Shown: positions 9,136 through 19,791, counted from the stretch's first letter. The stretch: DNA of 64,000 nucleotides from an uncultured Bacteroidales bacterium (GCA_902766045.1 CACXCA010000018.1:62001-126000), one strand, 5' to 3'. Program-made: numbers and translations. Notes: generated by a model not told the origin, from the sequence alone.

Positions 9136-11040
9136 TTATTTCATAAAAGTTTCTATAACCTTTAATATTCCATCTGCATCCATTCCATAAAGATGATACA
9201 ACTCATCTTGTGTTCCATGAGTAGCGAATTCATCTGGCAGTCCGACACGCTTCACCTGAATATTTGTATAATCATGATCAGACAGGAACTCCAAAATGGC
9301 AGAGCCAAATCCACCACGAATCACACCATCTTCGACCGTTATAATCTTTTTAAACTTTCCTGCCACCTCATGCAACAGCTCCTCATCTAATGGTTTTAAA
9401 AAGATCATATTATAATGTGCTACAGAAATGCCTTTTTCCTGTGCCATTTTTATTGCACTTTGCACCCTATAGCCTAATGGTCCGATTGACAATACTGCCA
9501 AATCACTTCCTTCTGTCACACAATATCCTTTCCCCACCTTGATCTCTTCAAAAGGAAGATGCCAATCCAACAAAACGCCCTTTCCTCTAGGGTAACGAAT
9601 CATAAACGGACCATGTCCTGGATGTGAAGCCACATACATCAGGTTCCGCAACTCCACTACATTCATTGGTGAAGCAATTGTCATATTAGGCACACATCGG
9701 AAGGCAGCCAAATCAAAAGCTCCATGATGAGTTGCACCATCGGCACCTACCAAACCTGCTCGATCGAGACACAACACCATATCCAAATTCTGCAAGGCCA
9801 CGTCATGAATAACATTATCATAAGCTCGTTGCATAAAAGATGAATAGATATTACAGAACGGCATCATACCCTCCTTGGCCAAACCAGCAGAAAATGTAAC
9901 CGCATGACCTTCTGATATTCCAACATCATAAACACGATCTGGCATTTCATGCATCATAAATGACATAGAGCAACCTGTTGGCATAGCAGGTGTAACACCT
10001 ATGATTTTTTTATTCTCACGAGCCAGTTCAAGCAAGGTGTGTCCAAAGACATCTTGGAACAACGGAGGGGTATCTTTCGTTATCGGTGGAATGATTCGTT
10101 CTCCTGTTTCCTTATTAAACTTTCCAGGAGCATGCCACTCTGCAGCCGATTCCTCTGCAGGTTTAAAACCCTTCCCTTTCGTTGTTTTCAAATGGAGGAC
10201 TTTCGGTCCTTTGTAATCTTTTATCTCTCGAAGGATTTTCACTAATTGTTGCACATCATGGCCATCCACCGGACCAAAATAGCGAATATTCAATCCTTCA
10301 AATATATTATGTTGATTCGTCAACGCTGCTTTCAGCGAATTGTTACGACGAATCATCTGACCTTTCTTGTCATCATTAATCAATCCATGTTCCTGCAAGA
10401 ACTGAGAGAACTGATTTCTTAATTTATTATAGGCTTTAGAGGTTGTCAACTTCACCAGATACTCACTCAATCCCCCCACAGGGTTATCGATAGCCATATG
10501 ATTATCATTCAAGATAATCAACAAATTGTTCTTATAGAAAGATGAATTATTCAATCCCTCAAATGCCAAGCCACCACTGATAGCAGCATCACCAATCACA
10601 GCAACCGTATGGACATCTTTCTCACCCAACTTTTCTGCCGCAATATCAATTCCCAATGCAGCAGAAATCGAATTAGAAGCATGACCAGCAACAAAGGAGT
10701 CATACTCACTCTCCGCAGGATTAGGGAAACCGCACAAACCACCCAATTGACGGTTGGTATGAAATAAACTTCGCCGACCTGTCAGTATCTTATGTCCGTA
10801 TGCTTGATGTCCTACATCCCATACAATCTTATCTTTCGGCATATCAAACACATAATGAAGAGCCACCGTCAACTCTACCACTCCTAAACTTGCACCTAAA
10901 TGGCCTGGATTATGAGATAACTCATCAATAATGAACTGACGCAATTCCTGACAGAACTGTGGCAATTCATCTTCCCTCAATTTCTTTAAATCAGAAGGAT
11001 ATTCAACCATCTGCAATAATGCTCCAACAGAATCCGACAT
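9136..11040 (-). CDS. dxs: 1-deoxy-D-xylulose-5-phosphate synthase
   Basis: 634 residues, normal family length. The thiamine-diphosphate site is seen as [18 protein letters not shown] with NDN about 25 residues later; the [17 protein letters not shown] block and the C-terminal transketolase parts ([25 protein letters not shown]) are intact. It condenses pyruvate with glyceraldehyde 3-phosphate, the first step of the MEP route to isopentenyl diphosphate, and also feeds thiamine and pyridoxal synthesis. It is transcribed leftward, divergent from the OmpA-like gene, with a hypothetical gene 3 bases downstream. Confidence 0.97.
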   Translation of the reverse strand: MSDSVGALLQMVEYPSDLKKLREDELPQFCQELRQFIIDELSHNPGHLGASLGVVELTVALHYVFDMPKDKIVWDVGHQAYGHKILTGRRSLFHTNRQLGGLCGFPNPAESEYDSFVAGHASNSISAALGIDIAAEKLGEKDVHTVAVIGDAAISGGLAFEGLNNSSFYKNNLLIILNDNHMAIDNPVGGLSEYLVKLTTSKAYNKLRNQFSQFLQEHGLINDDKKGQMIRRNNSLKAALTNQHNIFEGLNIRYFGPVDGHDVQQLVKILREIKDYKGPKVLHLKTTKGKGFKPAEESAAEWHAPGKFNKETGERIIPPITKDTPPLFQDVFGHTLLELARENKKIIGVTPAMPTGCSMSFMMHEMPDRVYDVGISEGHAVTFSAGLAKEGMMPFCNIYSSFMQRAYDNVIHDVALQNLDMVLCLDRAGLVGADGATHHGAFDLAAFRCVPNMTIASPMNVVELRNLMYVASHPGHGPFMIRYPRGKGVLLDWHLPFEEIKVGKGYCVTEGSDLAVLSIGPLGYRVQSAIKMAQEKGISVAHYNMIFLKPLDEELLHEVAGKFKKIITVEDGVIRGGFGSAILEFLSDHDYTNIQVKRVGLPDEFATHGTQDELYHLYGMDADGILKVIETFMK

Positions 11041-11200
11041 TATTATAATTATTTCGTCATATAAATTGTGTTTTCTTCATTCAAAAACACCTTGTTTATA
11101 AAATTGTACGAAGATACAAAAAAAGTAGATTGAGAGAAAATTACAAGCTAAATTTAGCAAAAATATTACAATAGGATAGTTAAATCTCACATAATTTATG

Positions 11201-11208
11201 TAAGTTTG
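11201..11208 (+). promoter_or_regulatory. Promoter -7 box for the OmpA-GSCFA-mtaB operon
   Basis: TAAGTTTG matches TAnnTTTG. Transcription would begin near 11214, giving a leader of about 22 bases before the ATG at 11236. The -33 region has no clean TTTG. Confidence 0.55.
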
Positions 11209-11235
11209 CATTAGTTTTATCAAACAGAAAATCAG

Positions 11236-12237
11236 ATGAAAAAAATAATAGCTTTTCTTTTATTTGGAACGACAATCGCAACTTCATGCGTAAGTAAAAA
11301 AGAATTAACTGATGCCAACTCTGCGCTCAACAGCTGTAAAGCTACTACAGAAGCTCAGAACATAGACATCAATAATATGCGCAAACATATCACCCAGTTA
11401 CAATATGACTCGGCTGCCGCTCAAAAAGCAATTGACAAATTCTTAAATGACTCCATCACACAGTCAAAAAGCCTGCATCAAGCTAAAATGGAGATTCGTG
11501 ACCTAAAAGAGGCAAACAAACAATTAGCTGAACGTGTAACTGGTTCTTCCAACTCATCTGAAATCAAAGCCTTACTTGCTGATCTTCAAAAGACACAAGA
11601 GAAACTACAAAAAAGAGAGGATGCCCTCAACGAATCTGAAAAGAACCTAAAAAATTCACAAGCAGCTCTCGAAAAATCTGCTAAATCACTTGCTGAAAAA
11701 GAGAAGAAAGTAAACGAACTGAGCGCTATCATAAACAAACAAGACAGTATTCTGAAAGACCTTCGTACCAAAGTGGATGCTGCATTCAAAAGCTTCCAAG
11801 GAAAAGGTATCGAAGTTGTCAACAAGAACGGAAAAGTTTATGTCAGCTTGGATGAAAAACTCATGTTCAAATCTGGTAAATGGGAAGTGGATGAAAAAGG
11901 TAGCAATGCCCTAAATACACTTTCAAAATTTTTAGCTGAGAACAAAGATATCAATGTCGTAGTTGAAGGTCATACCGACAGCCTTGCTTATAGAGGAAAT
12001 GGATATATCTTAGACAACTGGGATTTAAGTACGAAACGTGCAACTGCTATCGTAAGAATTCTTTTGGGAAACAAGGATGTTAATCCTGCAAAAATATCAG
12101 CTACCGGACGTGCAGAATTTTGTCCAATCAACGACAACAACACGTCAGAATCTCGTAGCAAAAACAGACGTACAGAAATTATTCTTAGCCCTAATCTTGA
12201 TGAATTGTTAGAGGCTATGTTAAATAGCGATAAATAA
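11236..12237 (+). CDS. OmpA-family lipoprotein with coiled coil
   Basis: 333 residues. It has a lipoprotein signal peptide with acylated Cys at 18 (IATSCVS), a long Lys/Glu-rich coiled coil (about 25-185) and a C-terminal OmpA peptidoglycan-binding domain: VVVEGHTDSLAYR, then WDLSTKRATAIV, ISATGRAEFCP and KNRRTEIIL. It probably tethers the outer membrane to peptidoglycan. It is the first gene of a three-gene run with a GSCFA protein (12-base gap) and mtaB; the functions are not obviously linked. Confidence 0.9.
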   Translation: MKKIIAFLLFGTTIATSCVSKKELTDANSALNSCKATTEAQNIDINNMRKHITQLQYDSAAAQKAIDKFLNDSITQSKSLHQAKMEIRDLKEANKQLAERVTGSSNSSEIKALLADLQKTQEKLQKREDALNESEKNLKNSQAALEKSAKSLAEKEKKVNELSAIINKQDSILKDLRTKVDAAFKSFQGKGIEVVNKNGKVYVSLDEKLMFKSGKWEVDEKGSNALNTLSKFLAENKDINVVVEGHTDSLAYRGNGYILDNWDLSTKRATAIVRILLGNKDVNPAKISATGRAEFCPINDNNTSESRSKNRRTEIILSPNLDELLEAMLNSDK

Positions 12238-12249
12238 AATCTGACGGAA

Positions 12250-13230
12250 ATGAATTCTTTCCGGACAGAAATCTCCATACAGCAAGAACTAAACATCACC
12301 CATCAAAACAAGATGATGATGTTTGGTTCTTGTTTTACTGAAAATATCGGACAAAAACTGATTAATCACCTCTTCCCTGTTTCGTGCAATCCTTTGGGAA
12401 TACTATTTAATCCAATCTCGATACAACAAGCTATTCATCGTATTAGCCACAATCAAAAGGTGAAGGCTGAAGAGTTGTTTGAATCAGACGGTGTCTGGAA
12501 CTCCTTTGATTTCCACAGTCAGTTTGCCCGTCTATCCAAGGATGAGTATCTGAGCAACATCAATTCCATTATTGAAACGGCTCATCATCACCTTATCTCT
12601 TGTGATTATATATTTATCACCTTAGGAACATCCTGGATATACGAAGAGATCGAAAGCAATAAAGTTGTAGCAAACTGCCATAAGGTATCGCCCGATCATT
12701 TCAACCGCAGACGAATATCCGTCAGCGAATGTAGCAATGTACTCGTTTCTATTCTACAAGAGTTAAAAGCTATCAAAGAGGATATAAAGATAATATTTAC
12801 CGTCAGTCCCATCCGTCATTGGAAAGATGGTGCTCATGGCAATCAATTAAGCAAATCAATCCTACTGTTATCGATTGACAATATCTGTAACAACTACTCT
12901 GACTGCTACTATTTCCCATCGTATGAAATCATGATGGATGATCTTCGAGACTATCGTTTTTATGCTGATGACATGCTACATCCTAGCGAACAGGCTCAAA
13001 ACTATATATGGAAACGCTTCGAAGAGTGCTATTTCAGTGACAATACCCAACAGATCAATCGCAAGATTGAACAAATCATGTCAGCACTCCAACACAGACC
13101 TTTTAATCCTGAAAGCAAAGGATATCAACAATTCAAGGAGAAGACGATTGGAAGCATCAAACAACTGCAAGAAGAGTATCCGTTCCTACCATTAGAGAAA
13201 GTTCTTTCTGCAATAACTCAAATAAACTAA
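12250..13230 (+). CDS. GSCFA domain protein (SGNH/GDSL-like)
   Basis: 326 residues. The name-giving motif appears near the N-terminus as MFGSCFTENIG (about 22-32) and is followed by the family's FNPISIQQAI, WNSFDFHSQF, ITLGTSW and TVSPIRHWKDGAHGNQLSK blocks, with DDMLHPSEQA late in the protein. The block G-S-C-F resembles the nucleophile block of SGNH hydrolases and the late D-x-x-H an Asp-His pair. The biochemical substrate of the family is not known to me. No signal peptide is seen. It lies between an OmpA-like lipoprotein and mtaB in one operon. Confidence 0.9.
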   Translation: MNSFRTEISIQQELNITHQNKMMMFGSCFTENIGQKLINHLFPVSCNPLGILFNPISIQQAIHRISHNQKVKAEELFESDGVWNSFDFHSQFARLSKDEYLSNINSIIETAHHHLISCDYIFITLGTSWIYEEIESNKVVANCHKVSPDHFNRRRISVSECSNVLVSILQELKAIKEDIKIIFTVSPIRHWKDGAHGNQLSKSILLLSIDNICNNYSDCYYFPSYEIMMDDLRDYRFYADDMLHPSEQAQNYIWKRFEECYFSDNTQQINRKIEQIMSALQHRPFNPESKGYQQFKEKTIGSIKQLQEEYPFLPLEKVLSAITQIN

Positions 13231-13259
13231 TCCTATATATCAAACATAACAAGTTGAGT

Positions 13260-14573
13260 ATGAGCATTCAAAACAAAAAAATACTATTTCATACATTAGG
13301 TTGCAAGATGAACTTTGCGGAAAGTTCCACCATAGGCAAACATTTATTGGAAGCTGGTTTCCAAAAAGCAGAGCCAAATGAGGCACCTGATATATGCATA
13401 ATCAACACATGCTCCGTAACAGAAGTAGCCGACCGAAAAGACCGTCAGGCTATCAAGCAACTCATAACGAAATATCCGAACGCTTATATCATCGTCATTG
13501 GCTGTTATGCTCAACTAAAGCCTGAAGCCATTGCAAAAATAGAGGGGGTTGATTTGATATTAGGCACACAGAACAAGTTTGATATTCTCGATTACATGGA
13601 TGATATTGAGAAAAAAAATAACCCACAGATTGTTCACACACAACGAAGTGGAATCAACAAATTTTCTCCATCCTGCACAAGAGGCGACCGCACTCGTTTT
13701 TGGCTAAAAGTACAAGATGGTTGCGATAATTTCTGTAGCTACTGCACCGTACCGATAGCAAGGGGAAAAAGCAGGAACGACTCGATTGTCAATACAGTAG
13801 CACAGGCACAATATGCCGTCGATATGGGGGCCAAAGAGATTGTTATCTCAGGTGTGAACATTGGTGATTTCGGCAAATCCACCAACGAGACATTCTACGA
13901 TCTTATTGTTGCACTCGACAAAATCGAAGGAGACTACCGCTATCGCATCTCTTCCATCGAACCCGACTTGCTCTCAGAAGAGATTATTCAAACCTGTGCA
14001 CACTCTCGACACTTTGTACCGCACTTCCATATCCCTTTACAATCTGGATGCGACGAAGTGTTAGCGTTAATGAAAAGACATTACGACACTGCCCTATTCG
14101 CCAGCAAAATCGACTCCATCAAAAAGGCAATGCCCAATGCATTCATTGGTGTAGATGTGATTGTGGGCACCAACGGAGAGACGGAAGAATACTTCAATCA
14201 AACGTATCAATTCATAAAACGATTGGGCATATCACAACTGCATGTGTTCAGCTATTCTGAACGTCCCAACACACAAGCGCTGAAAATAGGCAATAAAGTC
14301 ACCGTACAAGAGAAAAAGAGAAGAAGCGAGATTCTTCATCAGCTATCCGAAGAAAAAAGAGTCTCTTTCTATCAATCTCAAATTGGCAACGTGGCAGAAG
14401 TATTGTGGGAGGAACGCAAAGAAAAGCATATCATGAAGGGTTTCACCCCTAATTATATCTGTGTAGAAAGAGCGTATGATGAAAAGCTAGTAAATACCCT
14501 TACCCAAGTAAAGCTTGGAGGTTTCAACGCTGATCAATCTGCACTGACTATCGCAAGTGAAACTAACGAATGA
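13260..14573 (+). CDS. mtaB: tRNA t6A37 methylthiotransferase MtaB
   Basis: 437 residues from the ATG at 13260; a TTG two codons upstream is less likely. The N-terminal MTTase domain has TLGCKMNFAES, INTCSVT and VIGCYAQ, whose three Cys bind the auxiliary Fe-S cluster. The radical-SAM cluster motif is CDNFCSYCTVP (CxxxCxxC), and HIPLQSGCDEVL and FSYSERPNT follow; a short TRAM region ends the protein. It converts t6A to ms2t6A at position 37 of ANN-decoding tRNAs. Its last 11 bases overlap the convergent T9SS gene. No sequence anomaly was seen. Confidence 0.93.
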   Translation: MSIQNKKILFHTLGCKMNFAESSTIGKHLLEAGFQKAEPNEAPDICIINTCSVTEVADRKDRQAIKQLITKYPNAYIIVIGCYAQLKPEAIAKIEGVDLILGTQNKFDILDYMDDIEKKNNPQIVHTQRSGINKFSPSCTRGDRTRFWLKVQDGCDNFCSYCTVPIARGKSRNDSIVNTVAQAQYAVDMGAKEIVISGVNIGDFGKSTNETFYDLIVALDKIEGDYRYRISSIEPDLLSEEIIQTCAHSRHFVPHFHIPLQSGCDEVLALMKRHYDTALFASKIDSIKKAMPNAFIGVDVIVGTNGETEEYFNQTYQFIKRLGISQLHVFSYSERPNTQALKIGNKVTVQEKKRRSEILHQLSEEKRVSFYQSQIGNVAEVLWEERKEKHIMKGFTPNYICVERAYDEKLVNTLTQVKLGGFNADQSALTIASETNE

Positions 14574-15501
14574 TTGTAACGTGTCCCACAAAAGAACGAT
14601 CGATATCATATATATAAATATAATACCAATACGTATCCGAAGGTAAAGGCTGCCCATCATGCTCGCCATCCCAAGGTTGATAATTGTTTCTATATTCGTG
14701 TAGCAACTCACCATAGCGGTTATAAATATCGATAACGTAGCTTGAATAGTTTTCCAGGCTATCAATCACCAATGTCTCATTCACGCCATCCCCATTCGGG
14801 GAAAAGAAAGAAGGAACGACCAACCACACTTTTTGTTCTGTTTCCTCCGTTTTAGGCTCAGGACAAACACTTTTCGAATAAACTATGGTAAACGATGCTG
14901 TGTCACATAACTCATCCAAGGAAATCACATACTGAAAGGTTTCCGAATCCTCTTCATCTCCATTAGGGGTAAAAGACATCACACCATTATCATCAACAGA
15001 AAAACGTGTATCATCATCCAACAAGCGGACAAAAAGCGGATATTCAACATCTCTCAGATAGACCTTACTTAACGAAGCAACCAACGAAACAAAATCATTC
15101 GCATACACATTCATTTCTGTCGGGATAGAAGCCTCATTCTCGCAGGGTAAAACAACACCGAAGGTATCATTCTGTGCCTCAAGATAACGGCGTGTTTCAA
15201 TCACAACCAAACACCTCTCCTCATCAATTAATTGATAAAAATAAGATCCATCCAGTACATCATAAAAAGTCTGATTATACGACTCGTATTTTTCCTCCTC
15301 TGTATAGGCCGTATCAATTAAAACAGCCCGACGATTATTGGGAACACGATTGTACTGATCCATATAAAGCGTAGAGGTTAACTTAATCACATCAGATACT
15401 ATGCTATACGATGTGCAAGCTTCCGAAAGAATTGATTGAAACGGATATAGAATCAATACCCCTATTAGTATGGGTAAAAAACGTCTCATAATTTTAAACA
15501 T
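14563..15501 (-). CDS. T9SS type B sorting-domain protein
   Basis: 312 residues with an N-terminal signal (FLPILIGVLILYPFQSILSE). The central part has no recognised domain. The last 85 residues form a clear type B (gliding-motility-associated) sorting domain: FFSPNGDGVNETLVI, IDIYNRYGELLHEY, PWDGEHDGQPLPSDTYWYYI and a terminal VTIIR. It is therefore probably exported through T9SS and held at the surface. It has its own consensus promoter and stands alone between mtaB (convergent) and the putative porin gene; no PorP/SprF partner is adjacent. Confidence 0.87.
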   Translation of the reverse strand: MFKIMRRFLPILIGVLILYPFQSILSEACTSYSIVSDVIKLTSTLYMDQYNRVPNNRRAVLIDTAYTEEEKYESYNQTFYDVLDGSYFYQLIDEERCLVVIETRRYLEAQNDTFGVVLPCENEASIPTEMNVYANDFVSLVASLSKVYLRDVEYPLFVRLLDDDTRFSVDDNGVMSFTPNGDEEDSETFQYVISLDELCDTASFTIVYSKSVCPEPKTEETEQKVWLVVPSFFSPNGDGVNETLVIDSLENYSSYVIDIYNRYGELLHEYRNNYQPWDGEHDGQPLPSDTYWYYIYIYDIDRSFVGHVTIIR

Positions 15502-15517
15502 TTATACAATAGCAGTT

Positions 15518-15550
15518 CAAATATACAAAATAATCTTTATTCTAAACAAA
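15518..15550 (-). promoter_or_regulatory. Promoter for the type B T9SS gene
   Basis: On the minus strand TTTG (15550-15547) and TATATTTG (15525-15518) are separated by 21 bases, matching the Bacteroidota vegetative promoter in both boxes and spacing. The leader to the ATG at 15501 would be about 10 bases. Confidence 0.7.
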
Positions 15551-15661
15551 AATCCCTATAAATTCAGCAAAAAAAATCTAAAAAATCTTCATGGAACATT
15601 CTCAGGTCATAAATCAATTAACATAGATAGCCTACTCCACCCTAATAAACATTCTATTCGA

Positions 15662-17785
15662 TTAATCTGCCAATGTTGCAGACAAGCCAAACTTCAGATA
15701 AGACGGATCCATAGCATAACCACGCATATACAGATAGTTATAGTGATTCGTCCACAATTTGTTCAAATGGTTGAACTCAACATAAAAACGGACACGTTTC
15801 AAATGGAAATTGATGAATGCATCCATATAAACGTAATCACCATACTTTTGATAATCTATGCTGTTGGGATCCTGAACAAAGAATTGTCCTGTTGCAGGCA
15901 TGTAATTAGGAGCATAATAAGCTGAGTTCCAACGCATATCAACACCCAGTTGTATATTCAACACTTTAAACAACTTGTCAAAGCGGAAATAGGCAGAAGA
16001 GTACCAACTCAACTGAGGAAGAGGTAGCACCTTATCGTTACTAGTTTGTTGGAAAGCAAGAGCATTATCCCAATGCACACGCCAAATACGAGCTCGTTCT
16101 TTTAATGCGAAGGTTAACACCTGAAGATTTTCAGTATATTGCTCTGGCTTTGCCTTTTCGTTCCAGAAAATATAATTATTTAGGTTTTTAAAATCAGCTG
16201 TAAAATCAAGTCCCAAGCCATCATAAAAAGCGAAAGTTGGGAACGACAAGTAACCATTGATAGAGAGGTCCTGTTTGTTTTCAAAATCTTCCTGCCATTC
16301 AATATGATTACTATAATAATACTCCTCAAAGAAATCAGGACAATACCGTTCAAACTTTGCCGACGCACCGATTTGGACTAACTGTTTACCCCAATTAGCC
16401 TTACTATTCATTGTACCTCCTACTTCAAACGTACTTGCTGTTTTTTTCTCATCCAAGAAGTAGTACTCTCCATAGAAATTATAGGTGAAAGCCTCACCTA
16501 AATGTTTCGATAAGACAGCACCCACGCCAAAGCGATGACGTAGAATAGAACTATACGCAGGATTATATCGAAAACCCAACGAATCATTATGAGGTGTGAT
16601 TTCACCCGACCCTGTCGTTAATGCCTTATCCAGATATGTATATTTTTTGGTGGTGATGGATGCATACGCAGCAAAACCAAACTTCATAAGCGTATTATAC
16701 TCTTCATTCAGTGAGATTCCTACGGTATGCTTCATCTTCCAAAAGCGAGTGGAATCAGAAGTGGAAATCTTGTTATAATACAAGCTGTCACTTAGATTGT
16801 ATCGATGATAAAAACTATCTACCATCAAACCGACAGAGACCAGATTGCGTTCATAGAATCTACGCCAATCGCTCTCCGAACTGAAATTATAGATAATAGA
16901 AGTAATCGGAATCACCTCCACGGTAAAAGAGTCAGGTTTAACCTCTACCTCTTTTTCCAATCCTATGTTGTAGCGATAATTAAAAGCCACATTCCAATTT
17001 CGCACCTTCGTCCAATCATTATCAGAGAAGAATGTTGGAATATTCATGGGATCCATTCGTCCTGTATTCTTCGGATCCGTTATATTTCGATCATTGGTGA
17101 AACCACCATTTTCGTAACTCTCAAAACCATTAAAGGAGATGGATGTACCAAACTGCTGATGAACACCATCATAGCTTGCGAAGAAACCTGCACCATAATT
17201 CTTCGTAGATAGAGAATTATAGCATCCATAAGCCTTTGTCCAATCCCCATACAGACCGAAATTCATCTTTTTATTAACATTGACAGAGAACAAGCCGTCC
17301 AATCGCCTATTATCGCGGTTATGCGTACCTCCACCATAGTAATTCAAATATGAGAATGGTCTTTTTGTGTTAAAGAAAAGAATATCTTCGCTAGGTTTAT
17401 AGTAGATTTGGAAGGGTTTAAAAAAGACAAAATCAGTTTTTCCCACTCTATCCATGAAAATAGCTGACTGAGCGGGGGAACCGAGATTTCCCAACGTTTG
17501 TAATGCTATCGTTTGTTTTTGAGCTGGATTATTAATGTAGAACTCCACCATGGAAGTATCCAATCCTGCGGTTTCTTTTTCTGTTAATGCTCCCTTGTAT
17601 TTCCACGAAACAATATCACGACTTACCTTCTTATCAAGTTTATCTTCTTTTTTTTCTGTTAAAATAATAGAATCAGGAGTTAACGTAACACTGACAGAAT
17701 CTGGTACAACAACAGCCTCTCTTTTTTTTGCCATAGAATCAAAAAAGAAAGGCAACAATACAATTATAAAAATCCATCGTTTCAT
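15662..17785 (-). CDS. Putative porin (Bacteroidota outer-membrane barrel family)
   Basis: About 707 residues from ATG 17785 (MKRWIFIIVLLPFFFDSMA signal peptide); an ATG two codons upstream is also possible but lies at or before the predicted transcription start. After a short linker, the protein is a long run of alternating, aromatic-rich beta strands ending in a barrel-like tail, with FGTSISFNGFESYENGG and NYNIGLEKEVEV-like strands typical of the putative porin family of Bacteroidota. It probably forms an outer-membrane channel; the substrate is unknown. It has a consensus promoter and a 160-base gap before the next gene on the strand. Confidence 0.82.
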   Translation of the reverse strand: MKRWIFIIVLLPFFFDSMAKKREAVVVPDSVSVTLTPDSIILTEKKEDKLDKKVSRDIVSWKYKGALTEKETAGLDTSMVEFYINNPAQKQTIALQTLGNLGSPAQSAIFMDRVGKTDFVFFKPFQIYYKPSEDILFFNTKRPFSYLNYYGGGTHNRDNRRLDGLFSVNVNKKMNFGLYGDWTKAYGCYNSLSTKNYGAGFFASYDGVHQQFGTSISFNGFESYENGGFTNDRNITDPKNTGRMDPMNIPTFFSDNDWTKVRNWNVAFNYRYNIGLEKEVEVKPDSFTVEVIPITSIIYNFSSESDWRRFYERNLVSVGLMVDSFYHRYNLSDSLYYNKISTSDSTRFWKMKHTVGISLNEEYNTLMKFGFAAYASITTKKYTYLDKALTTGSGEITPHNDSLGFRYNPAYSSILRHRFGVGAVLSKHLGEAFTYNFYGEYYFLDEKKTASTFEVGGTMNSKANWGKQLVQIGASAKFERYCPDFFEEYYYSNHIEWQEDFENKQDLSINGYLSFPTFAFYDGLGLDFTADFKNLNNYIFWNEKAKPEQYTENLQVLTFALKERARIWRVHWDNALAFQQTSNDKVLPLPQLSWYSSAYFRFDKLFKVLNIQLGVDMRWNSAYYAPNYMPATGQFFVQDPNSIDYQKYGDYVYMDAFINFHLKRVRFYVEFNHLNKLWTNHYNYLYMRGYAMDPSYLKFGLSATLAD

Positions 17786-17792
17786 CAGCATG

Positions 17793-17824
17793 CAAAATTA
17801 GAGAAAAATCGAGATAAATTCAAA
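17793..17824 (-). promoter_or_regulatory. Promoter abutting the putative porin start
   Basis: On the minus strand TTTG (17824-17821) is followed after 20 bases by TAATTTTG (17800-17793). Both boxes and the spacing fit the consensus. The predicted transcription start (about 17786-17788) falls within a few bases of the ATG at 17785, so the mRNA would have almost no leader. Confidence 0.6.
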
Positions 17825-17912
17825 AATCCCATGAAATGAATTTATAGAACCTACCATAACGCTCATCTCAACAACTCATGATTCTCAACTTCAATCTCTT
17901 ATCATTAAACTC

Positions 17913-18554
17913 TTAATTCATATTCATCTCCTCTTCTTCCCGATATCGACAATTCACAAAAGCACAAGCTGCAAAAATAGCGCCAAGCAAAGCAAATAGC
18001 ATATCCTTTTGCGTATCGTAAGAATCTCCCTGCGAAGCCACAAAATCTTGAGCAAAGTCTGACGATATCAAAACAGTAAGATACTCAAACAATTCATATA
18101 TTGCACTAACAGCCAATGAGACACTGATACAAAGGAAAACCTGCATCGTACTTCTTTTAACCATTTTTTTCTTTACCAAGAGTTCCTTGGTTGCCAAATA
18201 AGGAGTCACACCCTGCATGAAGTGACCTAATCGATCATAATTATTTCGATTCCAGTCTAGCGCCTCCCCTAACCAATCTGTAGGATTAAAAAAAGGCACT
18301 TTCGCATACGTGTAGATTCCTCCTATTGTCAAAACGATAATCTGAGCAAAAAAGATTATATGCAGCAACAATGAGAATTTCACGTTCTTATCCAACAAGA
18401 TGAATATAGCGAGAAATCCCAAGTAAGCAGGAAGGACCTCCATCAGCCACACTGTCATATCTACAGAGATAAATGCTGTAATGGTACATACCCAGAACAA
18501 TATCATAAACAGATATTGTGATCTCTTTTTTTGAACATCCTCAGTCAGTTTCAT
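17913..18554 (-). CDS. DUF2238/YjdF-family integral membrane protein
   Basis: 213 residues with about five to six membrane segments. The family signature is the loop around NRNNYDRLGHFMQGVTPYLA followed by TKELL, and the later AIYELFEYLTVL. YjdF-like proteins of this family are widespread and have no established function that I can name. The gene overlaps the end of the M16 peptidase gene by 4 bases (ATGA at 18551-18554), so it is the last gene of an NfeD-M16-YjdF run. The extreme C-terminus (RYREEEEMNMN) is cytoplasmic-looking and charged. Confidence 0.85.
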   Translation of the reverse strand: MKLTEDVQKKRSQYLFMILFWVCTITAFISVDMTVWLMEVLPAYLGFLAIFILLDKNVKFSLLLHIIFFAQIIVLTIGGIYTYAKVPFFNPTDWLGEALDWNRNNYDRLGHFMQGVTPYLATKELLVKKKMVKRSTMQVFLCISVSLAVSAIYELFEYLTVLISSDFAQDFVASQGDSYDTQKDMLFALLGAIFAACAFVNCRYREEEEMNMN

Positions 18555-19789
18555 TTTTTTGCTTTATATAGTAATGTATTAGAATTATTGCGCACAAATG
18601 TTTCTCTGGCAAATTGCTGAGCCATCTCAGGTGTAACCGCCCCATATAACGCTACCTGTTGATTGATCGCTCCCGCATCTCCTAACAACTCATAATAAGC
18701 CAGATCACTAGCCAGATCCATCAACACCATATTGTCCGTTATGGTTTTTGACTCAAATATATTTCGCAATTTTTGTGTTTCATAATCAGTAACGACAGAT
18801 GATTTTATCTCATCTATCAACTCCTCAAAGGCCTCATCAGCCAACGAATAGGTCGTACCTTCCGCAAATTTACCTGTCAAGAAAAATAACCCTTCTTCTA
18901 TATCACCCGAGATATAGGCAGAGGCCTGCGTGAACAGTTTTTTCTCTTTCACCAATGACTGATACACACGCGAAGACCGTCCATTAGACAACACATCCGA
19001 AACAAAATCTGATGGCCAGAAATCTGAAGAGAAACGACCGCCCGTATGATACATTCGGCAGAAATAGGTGGTAGGAACATCCTCTTCCACCTCCATATAT
19101 TTCTCCTCCTCCTGTTTTTCAAGTTTTGGAATCGCTCTTGGGGTTATATCTCTTGCTGGCAGTGCATCATACCACTTATGAACCAACCGTTTCGTTTCTT
19201 CTAAACTGATATTCCCCACTACCGACAATATAGCATTATTAGGAGCATAATGAGAGTAGAAAAAGTTCTTCACATCCTCGATGGTAGCTTGCTCGATATG
19301 AGCTAAATCCAACCCGATGGTAGGCCACCCATACGGATGGGTTCCGAAACATAATTTTTTTATGTAATGATGAAGATTCCCATAGGGTTGATTCAAACAG
19401 CGTTGTTTAAATTCTTCACATACCACGTGACGCTGCACCTCCAGACTTTTCTGAGAGAAATCTAAACAATTCATGCGATCAGCCTCCAACCAGAAGGCTA
19501 TCTCCACATTATTTCTAGGCATCACCACATAATAGTTTGTGTAATCCGTACAGGTCCATGCGTTATTCTCTCCACCCGCCTTCTGAATAGGATCATCAAA
19601 CGAAGGAACATTCGGAGTACCGCCGAACATCAAATGTTCGAATAAATGTGCGAATCCCGTCTTATCTATTGTCTCATCTTTCGAACCCACATCATAGAGT
19701 GTATTCACAATCACCATCGGGGATGTCTTATCCTCATGGTGAACCACTCGAAGTCCGTTATCTAATGTGAATTTATTAATCGCAATCAT
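18551..19789 (-). CDS. M16 family zinc metallopeptidase
   Basis: 412 residues. The inverted zinc motif HxxEH is H48-L-F-E51-H52 (GFAHLFEHLMFGG), with the third ligand Glu about 74 residues later (VVCEEFKQ, E126). The protein has one catalytic-half and one inactive-half M16 domain, as in single-chain processing-peptidase-like members. No signal peptide is visible, so it is predicted to be cytoplasmic unless a start is missed. Substrate peptides are unknown. It follows the NfeD gene with a 2-base gap and overlaps the YjdF-like gene by 4 bases. Confidence 0.93.
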   Translation of the reverse strand: MIAINKFTLDNGLRVVHHEDKTSPMVIVNTLYDVGSKDETIDKTGFAHLFEHLMFGGTPNVPSFDDPIQKAGGENNAWTCTDYTNYYVVMPRNNVEIAFWLEADRMNCLDFSQKSLEVQRHVVCEEFKQRCLNQPYGNLHHYIKKLCFGTHPYGWPTIGLDLAHIEQATIEDVKNFFYSHYAPNNAILSVVGNISLEETKRLVHKWYDALPARDITPRAIPKLEKQEEEKYMEVEEDVPTTYFCRMYHTGGRFSSDFWPSDFVSDVLSNGRSSRVYQSLVKEKKLFTQASAYISGDIEEGLFFLTGKFAEGTTYSLADEAFEELIDEIKSSVVTDYETQKLRNIFESKTITDNMVLMDLASDLAYYELLGDAGAINQQVALYGAVTPEMAQQFARETFVRNNSNTLLYKAKK

Positions 19790-19791
19790 CC

